From Nitrospira sp. (lineage in GTDB: Bacteria; Nitrospirota; Nitrospiria; Nitrospirales; Nitrospiraceae), in contig JAHBWU010000018.1 in the NCBI GenBank assembly GCA_019636835.1, positions 1 to 54,664 on the forward strand: a stretch of DNA of 54,664 nucleotides, read 5' to 3'. This document shows positions 26,097-34,792 of the stretch, in pieces. Position 1 is the first letter of the stretch. Each line of letters begins with the position of its first letter. The position numbers and the translations under genes were made by a program. The notes beneath the pieces are model-generated. The model did no database searches. It worked only from the letters and a program-made list of their open reading frames with translations, and was not told the DNA's origin.

Positions 26097-26564
26097 TTAT
26101 TCCACAATCGGAAGGATGCGGTCGGCCACTGCTTGCACGATTCCTTCTTGTTCGGTCGCCACTTTCAGTCCCTTGAAACTGAGGTAGTACCCTCCGTGAC
26201 TGGGTGCCTGAATCGTGGCACTCACTTCGACTCGATCCCCATCCTCGACTTCCGGATCGCGGACAATTGGTCTGCCACAGATGCCCAACACTGCTACCGG
26301 GATGGTCGCCTCATCGTCCTCAAGACGGAACAAGTAAGCGCCGTAACAGTTATCGCCATTAGGCACTGTGTAGGGTGCGAGCGGCTGCACATCTCGAACA
26401 ATGCCTCGCAGCGTGGCATGCCGAAGATGATAGACCAGCGGTTCTTCGAGTATCTGCTGGATGCTGGTCGATTCCTCTGCCCACACCGGTATCGGCGTGG
26501 TTGCTCCTATAAGTATGAACAGAACGACCGGGAGATGAGCGACGATTCGCGCCGAAGTGGTCAT
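26097..26564 (-). CDS. Exported protein of unknown function, OB-like
   Basis: 155 residues from ATG 26564, with a signal peptide (RIVAHLPVVLFILIGATTPIPVWA). The mature part (LRGIVRDVQPLAP, CYGAYLFRLEDDE, VEDGDRVEVSATIQAP, YYLSFKGLKV) reads like a small OB-fold or nucleic-acid-binding-like beta barrel, as in periplasmic single-domain OB proteins. It has two conserved-looking Cys. It is divergent from the M20 peptidase gene (112 bp between starts). Confidence 0.65.
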   Translation of the reverse strand: MTTSARIVAHLPVVLFILIGATTPIPVWAEESTSIQQILEEPLVYHLRHATLRGIVRDVQPLAPYTVPNGDNCYGAYLFRLEDDEATIPVAVLGICGRPIVRDPEVEDGDRVEVSATIQAPSHGGYYLSFKGLKVATEQEGIVQAVADRILPIVE

Positions 26565-26676
26565 GGTGGATGAAAGGCATCTTATCATCATTCTTCGTTT
26601 GGAACCCGGAGTTGCTTTCTCTTGCCACGCATGATCGCTATAATCCCTCGTCTTTTGGTCAAGGAGGATCACTTGC

Positions 26677-28044
26677 ATGGTGAATGAGCGGCGACTGAGG
26701 AACTTTGTAAAGGAGTCACGTCCAAGGTTTGAGGATCTCTTGGGGCAGATGGTAGAGGTGCCGTCAATCAGTATGGATTCATCCCGTTCGGACGATATGC
26801 GACGCATGGCTGACCTGGCGAGGCAGTACTTGGCCGGGATGAATGCCGAGGTCCAAGTCGTAGAGACCGGTGGGTTCCCTATTATCTCAGGCGGGTGGAT
26901 AACAGGGCCTGATTGCCCGACTGTCACGATCTACAATCATCTGGACGTGCAGCCGGCTCAGGAGCCGGAATGGAGGCAGGCGCCGTTTGCCTTCAAGAAT
27001 GAAAAAGGAATTTATCGGGGACGAGGAGCGACCGATGATAAGGGCCCGGCTCTCACGGCGATGTTTGGTGCTCGATATGCTGTCGAACAAGGTTGGCCGA
27101 TCAACATCCGATTCTTGTGGGAATTGGAAGAAGAGATCGGGAGCCCGCATTTTGCCGCCGGACTTAGAAACCGGAGCGCGATTCCACGACCGGATTCCGT
27201 GGTTGTATCGGATACGATCTGGATTGCCAAGGGGCGACCTGCCGTGCCGTACGGCTTGCGCGGCCTGCTCGGCGCACGTCTGATCTTGCGCACGGGGGAA
27301 AAAGACGCACATTCAGGTGTGACGGGAGGAGCAGCTCGTAACCCGCTGGCCGAATTGATGGAGGTGGCGAACACTTGTGTTGACGCCAGGACCGGTAAGG
27401 TGAAGATCCCCGGCTTCTATGACGATGTGGTCGACCCTACTACCAATGAGATCAAGGATTTCCTTAAGTCCGGCTTTGAAGTAAGACGTTTCAAGGAAGC
27501 CTACGGGTTTCGATCGCTTCGAGTACAAGCCCCGGCAGAAGTCATGCGGCGGATCTGGGCTTCCCCGACCTTCGAAATTCATGGTCTCAGCGGTGGATAC
27601 CACGGACAGGGTGTCAAAACGGTTGTGCCCGGTCATGCGGAACTCAAGATCAGTATGCGTCTTGTCCCAAACCAGGTACCGGAGAGAGTGTTTGCTCTAT
27701 TGAGGAAGCATGTGACCAAAGTGAATCCGGATGTGAAGGTGGAGAGAGAGGGAATGCTCCATCCATTCAAGGGCAGTCTTGTCGGGCCCTATGTGGATTG
27801 TGTGAAGCGTGCCGTAAAGGCGGGGTTTGATAGGGAGCCTGCATTTGTGCGGGAAGGCGGATCAATCGGTGCGGTGGTTACCATGCAGAAAGCATGGAAG
27901 GTACCAATCCTCTTCATAGGTTTGAGCCTTCCCGAGCATGGATATCACGCTCCCAATGAGTATTATGACTGGGGCCAGGCCTCAGGGGGGATGAGGACAT
28001 TCGCTCATTACTTCTCTGAGTTAGCAAAGATGGGGAAGACATAG
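26677..28044 (+). CDS. M20-family dipeptidase/deacylase
   Basis: Dinuclear zinc peptidase of the ArgE/DapE/ACY1/CPG2 superfamily. Visible ligands: the His in YNHLDVQP, the bridging Asp in GRGATDDKG, and the Glu pair in LEEEIGSPH. The dimerisation domain (about 190-330, with DAHSGVTGGA and GGYHGQGVKTVVPG) and the final His in LPEHGYHAPNE are present. 455 residues with an ATG start, a full-length dipeptidase of this kind. Cytoplasmic; exact substrate (dipeptides or N-acyl amino acids) unknown. Confidence 0.9.
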   Translation: MVNERRLRNFVKESRPRFEDLLGQMVEVPSISMDSSRSDDMRRMADLARQYLAGMNAEVQVVETGGFPIISGGWITGPDCPTVTIYNHLDVQPAQEPEWRQAPFAFKNEKGIYRGRGATDDKGPALTAMFGARYAVEQGWPINIRFLWELEEEIGSPHFAAGLRNRSAIPRPDSVVVSDTIWIAKGRPAVPYGLRGLLGARLILRTGEKDAHSGVTGGAARNPLAELMEVANTCVDARTGKVKIPGFYDDVVDPTTNEIKDFLKSGFEVRRFKEAYGFRSLRVQAPAEVMRRIWASPTFEIHGLSGGYHGQGVKTVVPGHAELKISMRLVPNQVPERVFALLRKHVTKVNPDVKVEREGMLHPFKGSLVGPYVDCVKRAVKAGFDREPAFVREGGSIGAVVTMQKAWKVPILFIGLSLPEHGYHAPNEYYDWGQASGGMRTFAHYFSELAKMGKT

Positions 28045-28339
28045 AATCTGTTTTGACAACCGTTGGGACAGCCTGTGGGATGACCGGAAAAGGGCAGTTT
28101 TGAACATCGTGTCCCAAAAATTGTTTGACCGCCACGTTTACTATGCAGTCGCCCGTCTTAGAGCCACATCATCAAGAGGGTTGAAGTCATAAGCCATTGT
28201 AAATAAAAACAATGTTCATCATGAGTCTTTATTGACGAGGCATAGATGTTGCTCAATGCCAGCTGACAGATGGAGTGGGTCGCGCCATTGAAGTGATCAG
28301 GTTGATTGTAGAGGGGCGCTTGGGTATCCTGGCTATTCT

Positions 28340-28669
28340 ATGGGGACTGAACCGATCCATGTCGTGATTGTCATGGTTACAGCGGCAAGCCAAGATGAAG
28401 CGGTTAAGATTGCCGACCAAGTGGTGCGGTCTCGCCTCGCTGCATGCGCTTCGACGATTCCCACCGTGCGTTCAACCTACTGGTGGGAAGGGAAGTTAAT
28501 GAACGACGAGGAGTCTCTACTGCTGATTAAGACTACCTCTGATAAATTCAACTCCCTCGAAGAAACAATACGAAGGATTCATTCGTACAAGGTGCCGGAA
28601 ATAATAGCAATCCCCGTGTGTAATGGGTTTCCCCCTTATCTTGAGTGGGTTCTTCAAGAGACATCCTAG
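28340..28669 (+). CDS. cutA: Divalent-cation tolerance protein CutA
   Basis: Small trimeric ferredoxin-like protein linked to copper and other metal tolerance. The signature is complete: VVIVMVTAASQDEA, LAACASTIPTVRSTYWWEGKL with the conserved Cys and Trp pair, EESLLLIKT and the C-terminal PYLEWV. 109 residues. The 295 bases upstream carry nothing I can name. Confidence 0.93.
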   Translation: MGTEPIHVVIVMVTAASQDEAVKIADQVVRSRLAACASTIPTVRSTYWWEGKLMNDEESLLLIKTTSDKFNSLEETIRRIHSYKVPEIIAIPVCNGFPPYLEWVLQETS

Positions 28670-28777
28670 ATGATGTGGTTGAAATCCGGCTCACCAAAAC
28701 ACTATCTTTAGGGGGTTGACCGATAGGGGCTCAAATCGGTAATTTGCGAGGCAACAATAACTAGGCAGGGAGACGAT

Positions 28778-29791
28778 ATGAGTCAGACCAATATTCAAGA
28801 CGGCGATGCCTATACCGTTGTCGTGTTCAGAGGATCCACTGCAAAGCCTATTCGCTTTAGCTTTTCGAAGAAACTCCTTCGCCGATTGCTGGTCTGTGTT
28901 GGCGTAGTCATCCTTGCCGATCTTCTCGTAGTTTCACACTATGTCATTAGGACAGGAGAGGTGTGGGAGCTGGCGGCTTTCCGTGCCGAAGCCATGAGTG
29001 CACGGGAGCAGACTGCAGCATTTTCCACCGCTGTTGATGACCTGAAGAAGCGTCTGGGGACGATGAATGAGGTCAATCAAAGGCTTCGAGTCATGCTGGG
29101 TATAGAAGTCCCCAAAACGGGAGATATGGCAAACGGCAGGGGTGGAGAAGAGGTACCGATTCCTGAAGGAGGAGGCACGATACCCGACGGAAGCAATCCA
29201 AAGCCATCAGGTGCCTCGCGGCAGATATCAGAAGGTAACCAGGAACACTCTGCTGTTGGTCTAGAGCCGTCTCAGGATAACCTCCAAGCTGTTGCATCAG
29301 TGAAAGAAGGCTTGGAATGGCTTTCAAAGCAAGCAACGGTGCAAGAACATATTCTTGACGAATTGTCGCAAGCAGCCGAGCAGCGCTCGTCTCGCTGGGC
29401 CTCGACACCCTCGATTTGGCCGGTGAAAGGGTGGGTAACGTCTGGGTTTGGTCCACGAATTTCTCCTTTCACGGAAAAGCCTGCCTGGCATGATGGATTG
29501 GATATCGGGGCCGCGCCAAACACTCCCGTCCATGCACCGGCCCAAGGAAGAATTACGTCCATAGGATACGATTCTAAGCTTGGAAACATGGTCCGCGTAG
29601 ATCATGGATTCGGAGTTGAAACTCTCTACGGACATCTTGCGAAGGCCTTGGTGAAGGAAGGCCAGAGGGTTGATCGTGGTGATGTCATTGCGCTTGTGGG
29701 AAGCTCGGGCTTGGCCACTGGCCCGCACCTGCACTATATGGTGAAATTGAACGGCCAAGCGCTTGACCCCTCCAAGTACATCTTAGAGTAG
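28778..29791 (+). CDS. Membrane-anchored M23 peptidase (LytM/NlpD-like)
   Basis: One membrane segment at about residues 33-50 (LLVCVGVVILADLLVVS) with the rest periplasmic. A coiled-coil part (residues 60-105) is followed by a low-complexity linker and an M23 domain (about 215-335). Zinc ligands are seen: first His and Asp in HDGLDIG, and the HxH in GPHLHY. Such proteins cut peptidoglycan crosslinks or activate amidases in cell division or shape control. GGGAGA ribosome site before the ATG. Confidence 0.9.
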   Translation: MSQTNIQDGDAYTVVVFRGSTAKPIRFSFSKKLLRRLLVCVGVVILADLLVVSHYVIRTGEVWELAAFRAEAMSAREQTAAFSTAVDDLKKRLGTMNEVNQRLRVMLGIEVPKTGDMANGRGGEEVPIPEGGGTIPDGSNPKPSGASRQISEGNQEHSAVGLEPSQDNLQAVASVKEGLEWLSKQATVQEHILDELSQAAEQRSSRWASTPSIWPVKGWVTSGFGPRISPFTEKPAWHDGLDIGAAPNTPVHAPAQGRITSIGYDSKLGNMVRVDHGFGVETLYGHLAKALVKEGQRVDRGDVIALVGSSGLATGPHLHYMVKLNGQALDPSKYILE

Positions 29792-29955
29792 CGGCGGGTT
29801 TAGAACGTACCGAGATTCGATCGACCTTTTCCGCCGACTCCCGGTCAGTCCAATTATTCTCAGCCATATTTCATTAGCTTGCTTCCAATCATTGGCCGAC
29901 TGCCTGTGCTATACTTCGGCCCTCTGCGATCTAGTCAAAACCAGATGAGAGCCTC

Positions 29956-31638
29956 TTGATCGACCTCGAAATCGCCCAATCTGTTATCCCTCGTCCCATT
30001 GTCGAAATCGGTTCCCAGCTTGGAATCCGTGCCGAAGAACTCACGCTCTATGGGCGGGACAAGGCGAAAGTCTCGTTACACGTACTGGATCGCCTGACGA
30101 CTGTTCCGAAGGGTCGGTATGTCCTTGTCACGGCGATTAACCCCACACCTTTGGGAGAGGGAAAGACCACGACATCGATAGGTCTTGCTATGGGACTCTC
30201 ACGGCTAGGGCATCGAGCCGCGCTTACCCTCAGACAGCCATCGCTCGGTCCTGTATTTGGGGTGAAAGGAGGAGGGACCGGTGGAGGACATGCCCAAGTC
30301 GCTCCGATGGAAGATATCAACCTTCACCTGACCGGGGACGCCCACGCCGTGGCCGCCAGCCACAATCTGCTCTCTGCGTTCCTCGATAATCATGTGTTCC
30401 ATGGCAATACTCTCTCGATTGATCCTCTACAGACTACATGGCCTCGGACCTTGAGTATCAGTGATCGCGCCCTCCGAGAGGTCCTGTTGGGAGAAGAAAC
30501 GGACAGACGCTCAGGGCAATTCGTCATCACCGAGGCCTCAGAAGTGATGGCGGCGCTCGCTTTAGCGAAGGATCAGCGCGATCTCCGTGAGCGGCTCGGC
30601 CGAATACTCGTGGGGCTGACGAAGGCCGGTACCCCAGTCACTGCCGAAGAGCTTCGTTGCGTGGGATCGATGGCGGTCCTCCTAAAGGACGCCCTCATGC
30701 CGAATCTGGTTCAAACTCTTGAAGGGACTCCGGCATTCGTCCATACGGGCCCCTTCGGCAACATTGCGCACGGCAACTGTTCGATCATTTCCGACGCGAT
30801 TGCGTTGAGATGCGCCGATTTCGTCGTGACAGAGGCGGGCTTCGGCAGCGATCTTGGAGCGGAAAAGTTTTTTAACATCAAGTGCCGAGCATCAGGATTT
30901 GCTCCGACAGTGGCCGTAGTCGTGGCGACATTACGGGCGCTGAAACTCCATGGTGGTGGAGGCATTGCCAAGGCGGGTGTTGCCTTGCCTGCGAGTCTTA
31001 CGGGTCCGAATCGGGAAGCGCTCTCGAAGGGGATCGCCAATCTAGAGCAGCATGTCGCCAACGTCCTAGCGCATGGGGTACCGGTCGTTGTCGCCGTCAA
31101 TGCCTTCAAAGATGATCCACAGGATGAATTGGACTGGGTCCGGGAACAGTCACTCAAGATGGGAGCGGCAGATGCGGCAGTCTCAACTCACTGGTCCGAC
31201 GGAGGGAAGGGAGCGGAACAGCTGGCAGCCGCCGTCGTCAAGACATCTGAAGGGCCGGTTCATTTCAAACACCTTTACGAATTGTCTTGGCCGATCAAGA
31301 AAAAGATCGAGACCATTGCGACCCGCATGTACGGGGCGGCGGGAGTGACGTTTGAACCGGAGGCCGAACGTCAAATCGAAACAGCAGAAGCGTTGGGGTA
31401 CGGCGGCTTACCCGTCTGCATGGCAAAAACTCCTCTGTCACTATCACACGATCCTGGACTAAAGGGCAGACCAACCGGCTTTACAGTGCCAATCCGAGAG
31501 TTGAGGATTCTAGCGGGAGCGGGATTTGTGACCGCCGTCTGCTCAGGAATTCAGCTCATGCCGGGATTGCCCAAGAAGCCGGCCGGCGAGCGGATCAACC
31601 TTGACCCCCAAAGCGGAAAGATCGTAGGCCTTTCCTGA
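29956..31638 (+). CDS. fhs: Formate-tetrahydrofolate ligase
   Basis: ATP-dependent formation of 10-formyl-THF from formate and THF; links formate to C1 metabolism. The P-loop NPTPLGEGKTTTS is at about residue 63, followed by the conserved LRQPSLGPVFGVKGG and GGGHAQV segments and the THF-site region near residue 300. 560 residues, normal length. The start is a TTG at 29956 (LIDLEIAQ...), which matches the usual N-terminus; no ATG or GTG is better placed. It ends 3 bp from the converging hflC gene. Confidence 0.96.
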   Translation: MIDLEIAQSVIPRPIVEIGSQLGIRAEELTLYGRDKAKVSLHVLDRLTTVPKGRYVLVTAINPTPLGEGKTTTSIGLAMGLSRLGHRAALTLRQPSLGPVFGVKGGGTGGGHAQVAPMEDINLHLTGDAHAVAASHNLLSAFLDNHVFHGNTLSIDPLQTTWPRTLSISDRALREVLLGEETDRRSGQFVITEASEVMAALALAKDQRDLRERLGRILVGLTKAGTPVTAEELRCVGSMAVLLKDALMPNLVQTLEGTPAFVHTGPFGNIAHGNCSIISDAIALRCADFVVTEAGFGSDLGAEKFFNIKCRASGFAPTVAVVVATLRALKLHGGGGIAKAGVALPASLTGPNREALSKGIANLEQHVANVLAHGVPVVVAVNAFKDDPQDELDWVREQSLKMGAADAAVSTHWSDGGKGAEQLAAAVVKTSEGPVHFKHLYELSWPIKKKIETIATRMYGAAGVTFEPEAERQIETAEALGYGGLPVCMAKTPLSLSHDPGLKGRPTGFTVPIRELRILAGAGFVTAVCSGIQLMPGLPKKPAGERINLDPQSGKIVGLS

Positions 31639-31641
31639 AGC

Positions 31642-32502
31642 TCAGCGCTGCCTGAGATAACGGAAGAATTCTGAGTCCGGACTCATCACCAACGTCGAGC
31701 CGTCTTTAAAGGCGGTCTTGTACGCTTCCATCGAACGGGTAAACTCGAAAAACCTCGGATCCTGCCTGTAGGCATCAGCGTAGATGCGAAACGCTTTGGC
31801 ATCCCCGCTGCCGCGAAGTTCCTCAGATTCCTTATAGGCCTGGGCGAGGATAATTTCCCGGTCTTTTTCGGCTTCCGATCGGATTTTTTGCGCTTCTTCC
31901 GCTCCTTCAGCGCGATACTGCTTGGCCTGCCGTTCCCGTTCTGCTTGCATGCGCGCAAAGACCGCTTTCTCGTTCTGTTCCGGCAAGTCGGCGCGCTTGA
32001 TCCGCACATCCTGTATTTCAATGCCGTACGCCGAGGCTTTTTCGTTCGCTCGTTCGGTGACCACCTTCATGATGTCGGCTCTCGTGCTCGATACGATTTC
32101 GAGTAACTCGTGGCGACCCAACTCCACCCGGAGTTCAGAATAGATGATATCGTGCAGTCGCTGGAGTGCGCCTCGCTGGCTTTGGAATGCCTGATAGACT
32201 TTCAACGGATCAGTGATACGCCATTTGGCGAAGTTGTCGAGCAACAAGGTTTTCTTGTCCGACGTAATGACGTCCTGGGCGTTCGAATCGTAATCCAGCA
32301 GACGTTTCTCGAAGTAAGTCACCTCCTGGACGAACGGCATTTTCACATACAGTCCGGGTTCGGTGATATTGCGAACGGGCTTGCCGAGTTGAACCACAAT
32401 CGCCGTCTGGATCACATCCACGACGAAGAGGGGAGAAGCGCCGAGCACAAACAACGCAACAGTCACAGCCAGAAGTGCAATCACCAATCCCTGTTTCGTC
32501 AT
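31642..32502 (-). CDS. hflC: FtsH-protease modulator HflC
   Basis: SPFH/band-7 membrane protein. One N-terminal membrane segment (ALLAVTVALFVLGASPLFVV) and a periplasmic band-7 domain, then an alanine- and charge-rich coiled coil (AEGAEEAQKIRSEAEKD) and the PRFFEFTRSMEAYK segment of HflC. With HflK it forms a large complex around FtsH that controls access of substrates. Its ATG overlaps the hflK stop by 4 bases. Confidence 0.94.
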   Translation of the reverse strand: MTKQGLVIALLAVTVALFVLGASPLFVVDVIQTAIVVQLGKPVRNITEPGLYVKMPFVQEVTYFEKRLLDYDSNAQDVITSDKKTLLLDNFAKWRITDPLKVYQAFQSQRGALQRLHDIIYSELRVELGRHELLEIVSSTRADIMKVVTERANEKASAYGIEIQDVRIKRADLPEQNEKAVFARMQAERERQAKQYRAEGAEEAQKIRSEAEKDREIILAQAYKESEELRGSGDAKAFRIYADAYRQDPRFFEFTRSMEAYKTAFKDGSTLVMSPDSEFFRYLRQR

Positions 32503-33626
32503 GGTCGAGAACCCCTCGATTTCAGCGTGGGGGACGGTTCTGGTCGGGATTCCTCGATTTCCGATTGGGAGACAGACTTGGCAGCGGTCGTGGATGCCGG
32601 TTTGGAGAGGCGGTCCAGGGGAAGATACGGCAAGAGACGCTCTCCACCTTTCCCCTCGATGATGATTTTCTCCATATTGGGAAGGATTTCTTCCAACGTC
32701 TCGATATAGATCCGCTTGCTGATGACGTCCTTCGCTTGATTGTACTCCTTCAAGGTGGCGAGGAACCGATTCGTCTCACCCTGAGCGCGATTGACTCTTG
32801 CCTGAGCAAAACCTCTTGCCCGATTGACTAGTTCAGCGGCTTCACCCTTTGCCCTCGGAATGATGTCGTTGCGATACCCTTGCGCCTGGTTGATGAGCTT
32901 TTCTCGGTCTTCTTTGGCGTTCGTCACGTCTTTGAACGCGGCAGCAACGGCTTCCGGAGGATCGACGTCTTGGAGTTGCACGGCGGCGATTTGCACGCCG
33001 GCGTGATATTGGTCGAGAATCGTCTGAAGCAACGTCATAGTATCTTGCTGAATCACCGCTTTCCCGGTGGTCAGGGCTTCGTCGATCTTGCTCTTGCCGA
33101 CCACTTCCCGCATGGAAGCCTCGGCCGCTTTGCCGATGGTCTCATGGATATCGGCCACATTGAACAGGAAGTCGCGCCCTTCTTTGATCTTGTACTGAAC
33201 GATGAATTCGATCGCCAGGATGTTCATATCGCCGGTCAGCATCAAGGCTTCCTGGGGTACCGCCTGCTGCCGACCTTGTTGGTTGGTGCGGAAGCCGACT
33301 TCCACCCGATAGAGTTTGGCGACTTTGGGCTGAAGGACTGTTTCAACGAGAGGAATCTTGAAATGCGGGCCTGGCTCCACCTGACGGACCGGAACGCCGA
33401 ACCGTTTCACGACGCCCTCTTCATCAGGTGCGACGATAAACACGCTCTGCCAGACCACGAAGATCAGCAAGGCGGCAATGACGAGGTTCATGATGCCGCC
33501 TGATGGCAGGAAATTTTTCAATCCACCGGGAGGGAAAATGTCCTTGAATTGGGATTTGGCCTGCTTGAAGGCCTCTTCAAGCGGATCAGGCTTTTTGCCC
33601 CACGGATCTTTTGGGTCCCACACCAT
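32499..33626 (-). CDS. hflK: FtsH-protease modulator HflK
   Basis: Partner of HflC. N-terminal WDPKDPWGKKPDPLEEA is typical; a membrane helix lies at residues 47-63 (LVIAALLIFVVWQSVFI), then the SPFH domain with APDEEGVVKRFG, the long coiled coil (ANAKEDREKLINQAQ) and a Ser/Pro-rich C-terminus. 375 residues. First gene of the hflK-hflC pair; both minus strand. Confidence 0.94.
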   Translation of the reverse strand: MVWDPKDPWGKKPDPLEEAFKQAKSQFKDIFPPGGLKNFLPSGGIMNLVIAALLIFVVWQSVFIVAPDEEGVVKRFGVPVRQVEPGPHFKIPLVETVLQPKVAKLYRVEVGFRTNQQGRQQAVPQEALMLTGDMNILAIEFIVQYKIKEGRDFLFNVADIHETIGKAAEASMREVVGKSKIDEALTTGKAVIQQDTMTLLQTILDQYHAGVQIAAVQLQDVDPPEAVAAAFKDVTNAKEDREKLINQAQGYRNDIIPRAKGEAAELVNRARGFAQARVNRAQGETNRFLATLKEYNQAKDVISKRIYIETLEEILPNMEKIIIEGKGGERLLPYLPLDRLSKPASTTAAKSVSQSEIEESRPEPSPTLKSRGSRP

Positions 33627-33730
33627 TCAGAGATACTGAAGTCCCGTATAGAAGTAAAGATGAAGAGACACCTTAACAGAGTGCGGTCTCAGGAGCAAGA
33701 TGGTCTGTGCACGCTCGACTAAGGTAGGAT

Positions 33731-34792
33731 TCATTCAGTGCTCTTTTTCGGCGGTTTCGAGGTCAGATGCCGTTCCAGTTCAGAAATTCGTTGTTCCAGA
33801 TGCTGGATGATTTCGAGCAGTCTTTCCTTTGAAACCTGATCCATATCAGTATCCGATGGCGATGACGCTTCTGGAAGTTTGGGCGATGCCTGCGGCACCA
33901 ATGAGCTGTGCGTCTTTTCTGCGGAAACTGCAGTCGTACGCTCCAGTTCTGCGAGCCTCCTCTTCAGTTCAATGATTGCTTCACTCTCAAGCTTGGGCAT
34001 AGCCGCCTGTTGTATCGCTTCTTCCGATTCCTTTGCCCGTTTGATCGGATCTGGATTCGCTTCGAGATAAGACGGAAAAACAATAGCCACTGTTCGTTCC
34101 GGATGATCCCAAAGACCGCTTTCCCGTCGATCCAGTTGATGGCGCGGATCATCGAAGAAGATGGCAAAGTCCTGTTCACCCACAGACACCCATGCATGGT
34201 CCCGCACATAGTTTATTGTTTCACGCACGTCCTCCAATCGGTCTTTACTTCCTACTTCGGATGACATCGTGATCACGGGATGCCGGAAGTTGGTGACTGT
34301 GAGCACCAGTGCCTTATCACGGACAAACAAAATCCCGGATGTCACTCGCGCATGAGGTCCCCTTCCATATTTCGCGTGGTAGAACACCACCACCTCGCCA
34401 GGGTTCGCTTTGGCCAGGGCATCTTGAATGGGACTTTTTAATAGATCGATGTCGGTTCGGTCGAAGAGCCTGGGCATTCCTGGATTTCCGATAAAAGAAC
34501 GAAGGAATCCTACTTTCGTTCGTGCAGAGATAGAGGTCAGCAAGACGTCTACCTGGTCTACCGTCAGCAAAATAGAATGGGAGTATTTGGCGTCATCAAG
34601 GCTGGACACTTTGCTCGCCCATTCCAAGCGAACGACGGTATCCGGACTTTCGTAAATCGATCGCCCGGCAGGATGTATGCTCACGCAGGCGGCTGAGAGC
34701 ATAATCCCGCAGAAGCTGATTGAAGCGAGAAATCGCCTGGATACGCCTTTCCCCCGGGAGACGAATCCAACCATGTGAAGCAACGTATTCAT
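33731..34792 (-). CDS. Lipoprotein translationally coupled to aioA, unknown function
   Basis: About 353 residues from ATG 34792, which overlaps the aioA stop (ATGA). The N-terminus has a lipoprotein signal: hydrophobic FLASISFCGIM and lipobox LSAAC with Cys32. The mature N-terminal domain (about 35-240) has no family I know; it contains VVRLEWASKV, GEVVVFYHAKYGRGP and a DFAIFFDDP segment. The C-terminus has two heptad-rich coiled-coil stretches (IIELKRRLAELER and LLEIIQHLEQRISELERHL). Because it is coupled to arsenite oxidase, a role in AioBA assembly or electron transfer to the membrane is plausible but unproven. No haem-binding CxxCH motif is present. Confidence 0.72.
   Translation of the reverse strand: MNTLLHMVGFVSRGKGVSRRFLASISFCGIMLSAACVSIHPAGRSIYESPDTVVRLEWASKVSSLDDAKYSHSILLTVDQVDVLLTSISARTKVGFLRSFIGNPGMPRLFDRTDIDLLKSPIQDALAKANPGEVVVFYHAKYGRGPHARVTSGILFVRDKALVLTVTNFRHPVITMSSEVGSKDRLEDVRETINYVRDHAWVSVGEQDFAIFFDDPRHQLDRRESGLWDHPERTVAIVFPSYLEANPDPIKRAKESEEAIQQAAMPKLESEAIIELKRRLAELERTTAVSAEKTHSSLVPQASPKLPEASSPSDTDMDQVSKERLLEIIQHLEQRISELERHLTSKPPKKSTE

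Noticed and set aside
32880..33503. 207-codon plus-strand frame opposite hflK
   Set aside because: Shadow of hflK; no family motif and biased by the coding strand's composition.
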